A DNA stretch of 64,000 nt from Physella acuta (lineage: Eukaryota; Mollusca; Gastropoda; Physidae): positions 248,001 through 312,000 of the forward strand of contig NW_026731655.1 of assembly GCF_028476545.1 (NCBI RefSeq). Direction: 5' to 3'. This document shows, in pieces, positions 32,590-42,844 of this stretch. Both the position numbers and the translations under genes were made by a program. The notes beneath the pieces were generated by a model that saw nothing but the letters and a program-made list of their open reading frames with translations, searched no databases and was not told the origin of the DNA. Each line of letters starts with the position of its first letter. Position 1 is the first letter of the stretch.

Positions 32590-32699
32590 CCTAAACAAAT
32601 ATACTATTGACATAAAAATGTTAGTGGCTCTTTAAAATCCGGGTAATGTTGTAAATTGTAACTTTTGGCTCTTTAGACTCAAAAGGTTGCCGACCCCTG
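31868..32699. mobile_element. hAT-A long derivative, 832 bp, with transposase trace
   Basis: An exact target duplication GTCTAATG flanks it (31860-31867 and 32700-32707). It begins CAGGGGTCTGCAACC and ends GGTTGCCGACCCCTG. The + strand over 32345-32440 keeps FTERFEQFKTNASTLTYIED, matching the RF-x-DF stretch of GTF2IRD2/ZBED-like hAT transposases. Upstream pieces equivalent to 8.38-8.58 kb are more decayed. An (AT)n tract of about 44 units lies at 32499-32586. Confidence 0.93.
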
Positions 32700-33329
32700 G
32701 TCTAATGCTATTAGCAATGAAAAAGGCTGAACTTATTTGTTTTATTAACAGTTGTATGTTAATTAAAATGAAGTTTATTGTATACTGTCCCTATCAAAAA
32801 GAAATGGTGCATACGTAATACTACATGCATGCTCAAAATTAGTTTGTAATTTTAAAATCAACGCACTAATCAATACAAAAGATAATTGAGTTTCATTCCC
32901 TAATTCGTACAGTGATTTGATGCAATTCGGCGTAGAATTAGCTGACGGACAATTTATCCCGGCATTACCCTGAGAGGAATGGATGCAAGAGAATATTTCA
33001 TTTTGTTAGTTGTTTCCCATTTAAATATTCTAGACAAGGGAAATAACCAAGAAACTGAATTTTTGCATTAGAAAAATAGTAATAATACAATGTAATCGAA
33101 AATGATTGTTTTAATTATTATTTTTAACATAGTTAATAATATGTGATAAGGTATTATTCTGTCCATTTTTGGTTATTTTGGAATTAAAAAAAAAGTATGT
33201 GCTTTAAAATGAATACAAAACTTTACCTGTATTACTTGCTAAATTTTTTAAAAGGTGAAACTACAGGATAATTATGTTTCCATGTTCCACAATGAAAATA
33301 AAATTTTGGATCCCTTGAAAATCACGGGA
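32700..33329 (+). repeat. Array start and G remnants plus H1-H2 module
   Basis: GACGGACAATTTATCCCGGC marks the end of block G. H1 is at 33009 (GTTGTTTCCC with AAGGGAAATAAC). H2 has one changed arm base (TCACGGGA). Confidence 0.75.
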
Positions 33330-33356
33330 CAAGATCATATGCCATATGGTATATCT

Positions 33357-33563
33357 CAGGGGTCGGCAACCTTTTGAAGCTGAAGAGCCAAAAGTTACAA
33401 TTTTCAAAATTTCCCTGGTTTTAAAGAGCCACTAACATTTATTTTTTTCAAATATTTTATTTTTTTATTAAGATTATTAGTATTTGTTCAAGGAGCTGGA
33501 GAGCCGCATCTTGATATAAAAAGAGCCGCATGCGGCTCGCGAGCCGCAGGTTGCCGACCCCTG
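33357..33563. mobile_element. Non-autonomous hAT-A element, 207 bp
   Basis: Canonical ends are flanked by an exact target duplication GTATATCT (33349-33356 and 33564-33571). It is among the best preserved copies in the window. Confidence 0.96.
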
Positions 33564-34088
33564 GTATATCTCACTTAGTCGTTGAGTTTGTAATTAATAT
33601 TATTTTATAAAAAATGAAATGATACGATGTATTTTCAAACGTTTTTTTTTTTAAATACATGGTTTAGCTGCAAACCTTGTATATTTTTATGCAAACCTAC
33701 TCTACTATTTTCCTGGATTGTCTACTTCACGTAGAATCCACGAAAATAGTAAAACATCCTTAGGTTGGTGGTAATACAAATACTTTGTTGTTGATGTTAC
33801 CACAAATACTGGTAGACCAACATGGCCAAGTTTAGCTTTAAACTTTAAAAATCTCAAGCGATAAAGATCAATTCAATATAGACAACATTAGTAACAGAAA
33901 TGTTGATGTAGCTATTGTAAGCGGTAAATGATTAACAACAGTGTGAAACACGGAACTAAACAAAATATATGAATAATAATCGCTGATTCATGGAACTGAG
34001 CAGTCGAATGGTAGAGCATATACATGCTAATTTGAAAGTTCATTTTTTTTCCTACTGATGGTTATCACACTAGCGCTCTATCGCTTAG
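33564..34088 (+). repeat. Array unit with block F and SINE fragment, duplicate of 53.02-53.70 kb
   Basis: TATCTCACTTAGTCGTTGAG to CTCTATCGCTTAG is shared with 53.02-53.70 kb. F starts at ATG 33822 (CCAACATGGCC). At 33991-34042 a tRNA-like start (GAACTGAGCAGTCGAATGG) is followed by a deletion relative to the 53.45 kb SINE. Confidence 0.75.
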
Positions 34089-35221
34089 CAGGGGTCTCCA
34101 AACTTTTCAGCCCGAGGGCCACATTAACTATCAAATATCAGTTCGGGGGCCAGAGTTTCTTTAAGGCATCTCTTCAGGGTCGTGCTCCCCCCCCCCCCCC
34201 CCAACGAAATATAGTTTATATAAAAACATATACACATTTCAAGTGTCCACCCCCTCCCCCCCCCCCCCCCCCCCACCAGAGGTCCACGTCTGTTCTCAAA
34301 TTGTTCTTCACGTATTTCATTCTCGAAAATGTTTGTTCACACAGGCATGTTGTTCGAAAATTGGATATGTACTTTGATGAAAAAAGTTTTAATGTTAGGA
34401 AAGTATGAAAACCCATCCGCCCTTCTTTGAACGTTCTCTAAGGAAGTCATTTTCTTGCAATTCAATGACCTCCAGCTGCAGTTCATCTTTGCAACTGGTT
34501 ACATTTGCTTCAAATGGGCTTTGAAACAGTCTCACTTCTTCTGCCTTTGAATCCAAGTCAGAAATCGCTACTGAAACTGCATCTGGAGGTCTTTAATGAT
34601 CTCGTATCTAAATGACGTGGGGAACTCAGTGGTTGCTTCAGCCGTAAAGACCTTGCAGTGCTGAAAGTGTGTCAAGTTGTTAGCCTGTACTTGTTCCAAA
34701 AACATGACAAATTTGTATCTAATGGCCTTTAGGTGGGTGTATAGATCAGAAAGTAGATTTCACTCTCTTACCCTTTTAGGTTTAGAAAAATTAAATGACT
34801 GGTTATGACTGCAGCAGAGGCCAATTTCTATACCCATTCTTCATTAGACAATAATGGCTGTGACTTGCCTTTCCTATCAGGAAGTCACCTATTTCTTTTC
34901 TTAGATACTCTGCTCAAAATGTTCTCGCAAAATTAGCAATCTTACTGATGTGAAATAGGGTAAATCTTGCGATTTTGTGTTTGTCTCTGAACTATCTATG
35001 GTTAGATATGAGTCGCAATGTTTTCACCAATGTCTGCAAAACGGCGAGTAATTGTATTTGCACACAAAGCTACATTTTCAAATAGTTTTGAATTTTCTGT
35101 GCAAAGCTCCTCAGCCACCTCCAACAAATATTTATTCAGTGGACAAAAAGATTGTCGCGGGCCGGATAAAATGACCTCGCGGGCTGTATTCGGTCCGCGG
35201 GCCGTAGTTTGGAGACCCCTG
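34089..35221 (-). mobile_element. hAT element, second family (hAT-B), 1133 bp, decayed transposase
   Basis: The ends are CAGGGGTCTCCAAAC and GTTTGGAGACCCCTG, with GGGCCA/GGGCCG repeats next to them. The minus strand keeps transposase wording in two places: about 35140-35018 reads LNKYLLEVAEELCTENSKLF then CANTITRRFADIGENI, and about 34570-34430 reads FQSPFEANVTSCKDELQLEV then IELQENDFLRER. Both match conserved stretches of GTF2IRD2/ZBED-like hAT proteins. The middle is missing or decayed. The left flank TCGCTTAG is unduplicated on the right; the 53.69 kb paralogue shows the empty site. Confidence 0.9.
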
Positions 35222-35566
35222 GACTAGATCAAAGAGTTTGAGTATGTGAGAATAGCGTAATGGTGGATGGTTTAATAGACTTAAATCTCGTTTGATTTTG
35301 AATAATGTTTATTTTATCTTTATTTTATTTGAATAATGCTATTTGAGTAGTCGAGAGACGAATAATCGTAAGTTTTGAAATGTGAGTAGTCGAGTTGATC
35401 GTTAAGTATAGTTCGTCGAGATTATCGTAAGTTCGATGGTGTAGTGACGGGTCATCCTACCTAGGATTGCTCCTAGGTAGGCGTCGTCTAGCTGAAAAAT
35501 CGAAAGTAGTTCCAAGCAACATTTCCTAGGATCAAATCTACCATCATAGACAAAGACCACAGTTGA
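35222..35566 (+). repeat. Array leader with stem-loop H3
   Basis: It matches 39.53-39.86 and 30.84-31.25 kb. H3 is at 35458-35479 with perfect nine-base arms. Confidence 0.75.
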
Positions 35567-36500
35567 CCAGCAAGGCCGACACGGTCAAGTTGAGGTTTAT
35601 TGCAAAAAACTCAAGCTATTAAGGTCAATTCAATTCAAACAACAGTAAAAATAGAAAAGTTGTACGCGGTAGAGGTTGGACAACAGTGCGAAACACAGAA
35701 TTTAAAACGCAATTAAGCAAATTGATCATTGATAGAGACGGAGATCGACAACATATTGAATTGTGGGGACTCTATCATTAACGTTTATTAAATCAAAGAC
35801 ATATATGAATAATAATATTGATGATTTAGTATACACATGAAATATTGAGAATTAAAACAAAAATTGCTGTTTGTTAAATAATGAAACATATCAACAGAAA
35901 GCACTTTGTAAAATGAAATCTTAGAATTCACTTTCACATACAAAGAGAAAGAGCTGTTAGAGGAATCTCTATCAGAACTTTGTGAGCTCGATCAAAAATC
36001 TTTTTTTTTTCAAAATGAGGAAACTCATCTCTATCTTGAAACGTCAACATCCGTTGGCTTAGAACCTATTCTTTTAACAGTTCAAAAACACATTGAACAC
36101 TTTTACATTTCAAGACATATCATTATCCGCTCGCTTAAATGCTACACTTCCTACAGTTCGAAAACGACGGTTCAAAAAAACTTCCAAAAAACTTAACACC
36201 CGGTGACCAAAATGCTACATTTCATTCATATCTCTAGCAACTAATAAGAATATAGCGTGGCTATTTTGCAACTGTAGGTTAGAGGAATAATGTGCCCTAA
36301 CCGCTAGACTGACATACACATCACTAACATGTGTAGAATTATCCATGTTAGATTTCACGACGGCATAAAATTAGTACACACATCACTAGACGGTGAACGA
36401 CAACATGACTGTTGGGGCTCACTTTTATTGAATTCAAATAAAAATAAAAAGCAGCGTTTAGTCATGTATTTCTTCACGTTTCAACTCTTATACTCTCCTT
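35567..36500 (+). pseudogene. Blocks F and G', best-preserved long copy
   Basis: F (35573-35760) has a start equivalent (AAGGCCGACACGGTC) and the wording WTTVRNTEFKTQLSKLI. From about 35913 the + strand stays open for roughly 94 codons to TAA near 36195. It reads NEILEFTFTYKEKELLEESL, ELCELDQKSFF, then HLYLETSTSVGLEPILLTVQ and HFYISRHIIIRSLKCYTSY. Such an open stretch in AT-rich DNA, repeated in phase at 15.75 kb, suggests a former exon. No known domain is recognised. Neighbouring blocks repeat 15.24-16.31 kb almost unchanged. Confidence 0.45.
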
Positions 36501-36595
36501 GCTATCTAACCACACATTTCACATTGAATAGGTCAGCAACTTCTATTTTTTTTTACGTGCCAGCTAGTATTTTTCATTTATTTTATTTTTAATCG

Positions 36596-36958
36596 TTAAA
36601 AAAAACAGAAACATTTATCTCCGCTATTATTGTGTAACATAAGGTACATGATGTAGGCTAGCTTAAAAGACAAACATAGCCTGCTTAAATTTGTGATTTT
36701 GAAAGAATCGTAGTTTGTTTTAATCCATCCGAAACAGTAATACGGTGTCTTAAACGTAGTTGCAATAACCGAATCATACAGGTACTTCATTTCATTCTCT
36801 TCTGAGAAATATGTTGCATTTCGGCTACTTATGGTATCTAAGAAAACCTTATCCATGGGTATCACATTCACAACAATGAATTTAGTTCGAAAATTCATAT
36901 CTACTTGGCTATCGAGATTTTGAATTTTAAGTGAGAGAGAACGAGACTTGCAAACCAT
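36596..36958 (-). CDS. Unidentified 120-codon minus-strand frame
   Basis: It opens at ATG 36958 and ends at 36596. The composition is protein-like (QNLDSQVDMNFRTKFIVVNV, NEMKYLYDSVIATTFKTPYY) and the sequence is not repeated elsewhere in the window. It has no signal peptide or recognised motif and no obvious splice or promoter context. It could be an exon or element fragment, or chance. Confidence 0.3.
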   Translation of the reverse strand: MVCKSRSLSLKIQNLDSQVDMNFRTKFIVVNVIPMDKVFLDTISSRNATYFSEENEMKYLYDSVIATTFKTPYYCFGWIKTNYDSFKITNLSRLCLSFKLAYIMYLMLHNNSGDKCFCFF

Positions 36959-37039
36959 ATACTCTACACGCTATTTTTAACCGCACTTGTCACAGTAATA
37001 CCCAGTTTGTTATCTAATTAAACATTTCATCTTACAATC

Positions 37040-37393
37040 TGAGAGGCGCCTTTTACTGCATCGACGGGAACGAGTGCTAGGGGAGATGCGGTCGAATACC
37101 AGGGGAGGTGTTGAATAGTCTTAATCAACGGACTAGATCAAAGTTTTTATTTTCAGCCTTTGAGCTTGAGCAACTCGTAACTGCTATTTGAATTAGCAAA
37201 TAAGTATTGTATAATATTAATCGAATACTTAAATACTTTTAGCGTCGTTTAAAAAAGAATTTTGTATACATAGTTTGGCGGTCAACCGTGTGTGCTTCTC
37301 ATGTAAAGCTACTCTAATATTGTCCTGGATCAATGAAAATAGTCAAACAGCTTTAGCTGGGTGGTAATGGTTTTTGCAATCAATGCTGGTAGA
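37040..37393 (+). repeat. Array D-like segment with minisatellite-like start
   Basis: GAGTGCTAGGGGAGATGCGG at 37070 resembles the irregular leader of the 16.3 kb minisatellite. D phrases (TTTGGCGGTCAACCGTGTG, AAAGCTACTCTAATATTG) follow. Confidence 0.6.
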
Positions 37394-37815
37394 CTAGCGT
37401 GGGCGACACGACCAATTGAAGCATTTTGTTAAAACATGTACAAGCAATAAAGGTCGACCCAAAACAGACAACATTATTAACAGAAAAGTTGGAACTACGG
37501 ATTTCACAAAGCAATTAAGTAAATTGCTCAATGGACAAGACATTCTGATGGGCGGCACATTGAATTATGGGGACGCTAATCTAACGTACACGGTGACTAA
37601 GTCAAATAAAATATAATTATCGAGAATATTTGATGATTTCGTCTACCCAGAAACTATTGAGAATTTTTAAAAAAATGCAGTTTGCAATAAAAATAATGAA
37701 CTATATCAACACAAAGAACTATGTAAAAACAACTCTTAGAATTCACATTCACGTACATAGAGAAAGAGCTGTTAGAAGACGCTCTACTAGAAACGTTTTT
37801 TTTTTTTTAATTTAA
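37394..37815 (+). pseudogene. Block F copy with open frame, plus G' start
   Basis: From ATG 37416 a 66-codon frame ends NYGDANLTYTVTKSNKI, with upstream FTKQLSKLLNGQDILM. It is the longest uninterrupted F end in the window. About 60 bases later the G' wording EFTFTYIEKELLEDALLE appears in a different frame before a poly-T run. No family is recognised. Confidence 0.45.
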
Positions 37816-37867
37816 AAAAAAAAAAAGATAAAAAGGACCGTTTAGTCATGTAATTCTTCACGCTTAA

Positions 37868-38170
37868 ACAGTGCTAGGGGATGTGTGGACTAATGGAGGT
37901 GTGGACTAGATGAGTTGTTGACTCGTGGAGGTGCGGATTAGTTCTATGAAAGATGGGGACTTGTAATGGGGAAGGTGTAGACTAGGACTGAATAATCGCG
38001 AAAACGTGCGATAGGTTCATATCGCTTATCTCCGCTGGCTCAATGTACAATGTTAGCGATGTAATGACTTTTGTCCGTCAGATGATTTGTTTGTACTTAA
38101 TGCTTCGGAAAGAAGTTCCGATAAGTAGTTAAGTCCTTAGACATAAAAGTGCATGCGTTCCGTTTTGTGC
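37868..38170 (+). repeat. Remnant of the 22-bp minisatellite leader and shared spacer
   Basis: CAGTGCTAGGGGATGTGTGG and GTGGAGGTGCGGATTAG match 16.31-16.44 kb, but no expanded array follows. GCGATAGGTTCATATCGCTT equals 17.23 kb. The region marks the unexpanded twin. Confidence 0.7.
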
Positions 38171-38780
38171 TGAATATTTTTCTGTGTAGAAACTGGCATA
38201 AAAATAGGTCCATAGAACGAAATAGGTCTTAAAAGTTAATATCGCTTTCACACGAGCAATGTCTTTATTAACCATACCTGAAGTCATATGATCGTACGGC
38301 ACGATCGTACGGCACGTATCAATGGAGAGAAACGAGTTGACGAAAACAAGGTCTACAAAGATATTTTTTTTTTAAACCTGCACTATTACATAAAAGTAAT
38401 TTAGACCATGCGGAAAATTATAAAAAAATATCTTTAAGTTTAAAGAACATTTTAAAAGCTTAAAATGAGGTTTATTTATGTCTAATCATGTTTCTTTTTT
38501 TCGTAGACACGTGGAAAATCAAGGAACAAAAATCAATTCATTAAACAGAATTATGGAGCTTTTTCAATTTTGAATTTAAGTTTTTTTTAATATTTGAGAA
38601 GCTTTAGTAAAAAAGATTAAAAAACAAAACAAAACTCGAAGAAGGAATAGATTAGTGAAAAGGATTTTTATCTCTTGTGCATGAATCGTCTTACTATCAA
38701 AATAAATTGTGCATACGTAATTGTACAATTATGCACAGCAATAGTTTATAATTTTAAAATTAATGCACTCACCAGTACAA
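38171..38780. other. Spacer, no gene seen
   Basis: AT-rich. A small direct repeat GATCGTACGGCAC lies at about 38289-38315. The last 100 bases are the leader of the array start module. Confidence 0.5.
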
Positions 38781-39293
38781 AAGATCTTTGAGTTTAATTC
38801 ATTAATTATCACGGGAATTTGATGCTTATTTTTTAATCAAACAAACTCGACAGATATAAATATAATATGCGAAATAAAACATTGTTTAATAAATAATAAC
38901 ATTAAATATATTGCATTGTTGAAAAACTTAATCGATTTGGATTAGTTATTTTTTTGTATTTGTTGCTTCCCATTTTGAAGTCTTTGATATCAGGGGAAAC
39001 AACCAACACTTTATTTTTTTTTCCAATGAAAGAGAAAAACAATATAATAAAAACAAACAAAATTGTTTTATTTTTTGTATTAAACACAAAAATTATTAAA
39101 ACAATACGGAAAATATGTATATTTTCGAAAATTTTGGGATTTTAAAATAATTATTTGACTCTAAAAATGTTTGCTTAAGCTATAGATCGAAGACTTGCTG
39201 AATCGCTTAAGTAGTTAACCCTCTTACGATTTATTCTAGGGTGTCTTGAATATAGTTGGTAAATTAAATTTTGGATCCCTTGAAAACAAGGGA
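38781..39293 (+). repeat. Array start module plus H1-H2 module
   Basis: H1 is at 38962 (GTTGCTTCCC with GGGGAAACAAC, one mismatch). H2 at 39276-39293 is intact with loop AAAA. Confidence 0.8.
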
Positions 39294-39379
39294 CAAAATC
39301 TAAATGTATACTATCTGTCGTTCTTTATATGTGAAATACAGCGACACTTGAAGAATGCAAAAAATTATTTTATTAACAT

Positions 39380-39857
39380 AATTTATTTGCCTCTTGGTAG
39401 TTTTTGGATTTCTGAATAATTAATTACCTCTAAATTATTGAATTATTGAAGATGTGAAACTACCGCAATTGTAATGTTAGATAGTTTTTGCGAAAAGTAA
39501 AATTTTGGATCCCTTAAAATCAAGGGACTAGATCAAAGTGTTTGTATGTGAGGATAGCGTAATGGTGGAGGGTTGGATAGTCTTAAATCTCTTTTTTTTG
39601 GTTAATGTTTATTTATCTTTATTTTATTTGGATAATGCTATTTGAGTAGTCGAGAGATGAATAATCGTAGGTTTTGAAATTTGAGTAGTCGAGTTGATCG
39701 TTGAGAATAGTTAGGCGATTTTATCGTAAGTTCGATGGTGTCGTGACGGATCATCCTACCTAGGATTGCTTTCAGGTAGGCGTCGTCTAGCTAAAAAATC
39801 GAAAGTAGTTCCAAGCAACATTTCCTAGGATCAAATCTACCATCAAAGACAAAGACT
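39380..39857 (+). repeat. Partial module with H2, array leader and worn H3
   Basis: H2 is at 39510-39527 (TCCCTTAAAATCAAGGGA) and is followed by CTAGATCAAAG. H3 at 39757-39778 has a damaged right arm (TTTCAGGTA). Confidence 0.7.
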
Positions 39858-40055
39858 ACAGTAGACCAGCAAGGCTGACACGGTCAAGTTGAGGTTTGTT
39901 GCAAAAAACTCAATCTATTAAGGTCAATTCAAACAACAGTAAAAATAAAAAAGTTGTACGCGATAGAGGTTTGACAGCAGTGCGAAACATATAATTTAAA
40001 ACGCAATTAAGCAAAGTGATCAATGATAGAGACGGAGATTGACAACATTTTAGTA
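39858..40055 (+). pseudogene. Block F copy, truncated
   Basis: It matches 35.57-35.75 kb and breaks off at ACAACATTTTAGTAG, where the following tandem repeats begin. Confidence 0.5.
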
Positions 40056-40059
40056 GTAT

Positions 40060-40265
40060 ATTAGGTCGCTTTTGGACCGCATTTTTGGCGGAGGAGCGGA
40101 TGGGGAGGAGCAATGACATATAGTAAAATACTCGGGAGCAGGATGCGCGGGATGCGCAATGACATATAGCAAAATACTCCCAGCCTGGCGCATCGGGATG
40201 CCGGAGGAGCGGATGCGGATGCGCAAAGACATATAGTAAAATACTACGCCAACTGGTGTTGGCGG
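40060..40265. repeat. ATGACATATAG/GGATGCGC tandem repeats
   Basis: Three irregular units of about 65-80 bp share CATATAGTAAAATACT and GGAGGAGCGGATG. They form a GC-richer island inside AT-rich DNA. Confidence 0.8.
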
Positions 40266-40284
40266 AGGAGTGAAGGGTGAGTCA

Positions 40285-40390
40285 CCTTTTGGTGACCTTG
40301 TGACGTAATCATTGACCTTGTGACGTAATTAGTGACTTTGTGACGTAATTAGTGACTTTGTGACGTCATCACTGACCTAGTTACGTAATT
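40285..40390. repeat. 20-bp tandem repeat with TGACGTAA/TGACGTCA cores
   Basis: Five units of GACCTTGTGACGTAATCATT type occur. One unit has the perfect palindrome TGACGTCA (about 40358-40365), the canonical CRE/ATF motif; others have TGACGTAA. Confidence 0.85.
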
Positions 40391-40844
40391 TTAATGCGTT
40401 TTTAATTAGTTTTAATTTAATTTTTAAATTTTAATTAGTTTTTTAATTAGTTACGTAATTTAATTATTTGTTTACTTTTTAATTGTTTAATTTGTTGTTT
40501 ACTTGTTGTTTAATTTAATTACTTTGTTTATATTGTGTAATTTTTATTAACGAGTTACGTAATTTGATTATTTGTTTACTTTTTAATTATTTTTATTGAC
40601 GAGTTACGTAATTTGATTATGTGTTTACTTTTTAATTAATTTTAGTTTGATTTAATTAGTTTGAATTTAATTTTTAAATTTTAATTAGTTTTTTAATTAG
40701 TTACATAATTTAATTATTTGTTTGATTTTAATGAATTTAAATACTTTGTTTATATTTTGTTTGTTTATTTTTTAATTAGTTTAATTATTATTAACGAGTT
40801 ACGTAATTGGAGTTTAATTTTTTAAATTTTTAAATTTTTTAAAT

Positions 40845-40882
<38 letters not shown>

Positions 40883-40976
40883 TAAATTTTATATTTGTTT
40901 ATTTGTTTACTTGTTGTTTAATTTAATTACTTTGTTTATATTGTGTAATTTTTATTAACGAGTTACGTAATTTTAA
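40391..40976. repeat. TTAATT-rich low-complexity tract with recurrent TTACGTAA
   Basis: It is almost entirely A/T, with ACGAGTTACGTAATT recurring at about 40549, 40588, 40792 and 40957 and related forms between. A T-run of about 30 lies near 40847-40877. No gene is present. Confidence 0.85.
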
Positions 40977-41249
40977 TTTTTATATTCTCCAACACAACGA
41001 CCGTGTACAAAAAACAGGTTAAATTCTCCACCACAACGCTAAAGTATACAAACATAGAACATTCATTAAAGATAACGATCAGCCACACCTGTTACATTGA
41101 TCGCAGCCGTTGGGCCATCACACCTAATTAAATTTGGTCAAGCATCGTGGATTTATGTGGGTTCGCGAGGCAAGATGGCGGCTTAACACTTTTAACGTCT
41201 GAGATAATTAAGTCAAAAAAAAATATTTAAAAAAAAATAGTGCTTATAG

Positions 41250-41853
41250 TATCTTATATAGAACGAGCAATATCGTAAAACCCAAGTACTCTGTGGATAG
41301 ACGCCATACCTAATCTACATCATTATCGGCAAACAAGAAGACAATATGGATATCTTTTTACTGTAAGATAGAGGAATAATGTGCCCTAACTGCTAGACAC
41401 ATCCTTGACATGTGTAGAATTCTCCATTTTAGATTTCATGGCGGCGTAAAATAAGTTGACGTTAGATACATCGCGGAACTACCCTGTGCGGAATCAAGAC
41501 AATAGGAGAATATATCTTTTTGTTTGTTGTTTCCCATATGTAAATTTATAGAATACAGGGGAAACAACAAACATACTCTACTTTTTACGATAGAACAACA
41601 GTATTAATACAATATAAACTAAAAGGATTGTTTTATTTATTATATTTAACACAGCTATTACTATTTTCTTATCTAGATTTGTGTCAATTCTTGATAATTT
41701 TTGGATTTTTGAATAACCAATGTGCTCTAAAATATGTACAAAAGCATTAGCTAAATGACCGGCTGCATTTTATCCAGCTTGGAAACCACCGCATCATCGA
41801 TAATGTGTTAACCACATTGTATAATAAATTTTGGATCCCTTGAAATCAAGGGA
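41250..41853 (+). repeat. Block G and H1-H2 module, well preserved
   Basis: G ends TACCCTGTGCGGAATC. H1 at 41526-41568 has fully paired arms with a T-A pair (GTTGTTTCCC and GGGGAAACAAC). H2 at 41836-41853 is perfect with loop AAAT. The distance between hairpin starts is about 310 bases, as in the other modules. Confidence 0.85.
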
Positions 41854-42670
41854 CGAGGTCAAAATGTAAATTATATGTTGTTGTTCGTATGTGACATGTA
41901 GCTGTACTCATGTTTGCAAACAATTATTTTATTAGCATAATTTAATACAATGATTTATTCAAGCCTTGTTTAAACGTTTCTGTTCAACAGCCAACCTTGT
42001 TTGCTTCTTATGTAAATTATTCTAGTACTCTCCTCCGTTCTCCATTTAATGAAGAATAAACTAGGTGTGTGCTAATGCAAGTAGTATTGTACCTTCTCGT
42101 ACACAGACTATAGAGAAAATATTGTAATTGTGCACACTAATTTAATACAATTTTGACAGTTTGTACCGTTTTACACCTCTGTACTTTAACGTATACTCAG
42201 TATAAAGGATGTATTACAATCGATACAAAAAATTAAATCGAGATCTGGACAAACTTTGGACATTTTACAACCACCCGGAGCACAAAAAAAAACGTAGTAT
42301 TGTAATCCTGTCCGTTGTTGTGAGCTTGACAAACATTCATGTATAAGTATTATAGCAAATATGTAGTTTCTCTAAACTTTGGAACGATTTCTAGTAAGCA
42401 TAAAATGGTGCTTACTTTACTTCCGGCTTATCAAAAGCCTATATCTTGCATACAGTTTAAGTTTGGTTGACGAAATTATACTTTTGTATGTCGGATTTCT
42501 TAATAATAAACCTTCATAATTTGAAACTTTTATATCATATTTGATAATTCAATATCATACTCGAATTGAAGCATACAAATTGAGGGTTTTGCTATTCGAA
42601 CCCTTATTGTTATTTAAGAATATACGAGAAAGTTTAAAGGAGATCACTCCCACTTTATTTTGTTTTGCCC
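41854..42670 (+). repeat. Array D block and TCTCGTATA element, near twin of 47.76-48.60 kb
   Basis: GGTCAAAATGTAAATTATAT to TTTAAAGGAGATCACTCCCA is repeated at 47775-48570 with only scattered differences. The near identity shows a recent duplication of this unit. Confidence 0.85.
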
Positions 42671-42689
42671 CAGAAACTGCTAGACCAGC

Positions 42690-42840
42690 ATGGCCGACAC
42701 GGCCAAGTTTAGCTTTAATTAAAAAAATGTCAAGTTATAATGGTCAATTTAATATAGACATCATTAGTAACAGAACAGTTGAAGTAACCTTTGTACGCGG
42801 TAAATGATTGACAACAGTGTGAAAAACAACATTTAAAACT
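42690..42840 (+). pseudogene. Block F copy with good ATG context
   Basis: ATG 42690 lies in ACCAGCATGGCCGAC, close to a strong initiation context. The frame reads MADTAKFSFN before an in-frame TAA, then SSYNGQFNIDIISNRTVEV and a TGA after VRGK. Copies at 11878, 43065, 48614, 49851, 33822 and 53283 share the ATG and most of this wording. Confidence 0.5.
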
Positions 42841-42844
42841 TAGT

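Noticed and set aside
40285-40390. Promoter of a nearby gene because of CRE-like motifs
   Set aside because: No gene with recognisable content lies within several kb, and the motifs are part of a tandem repeat.
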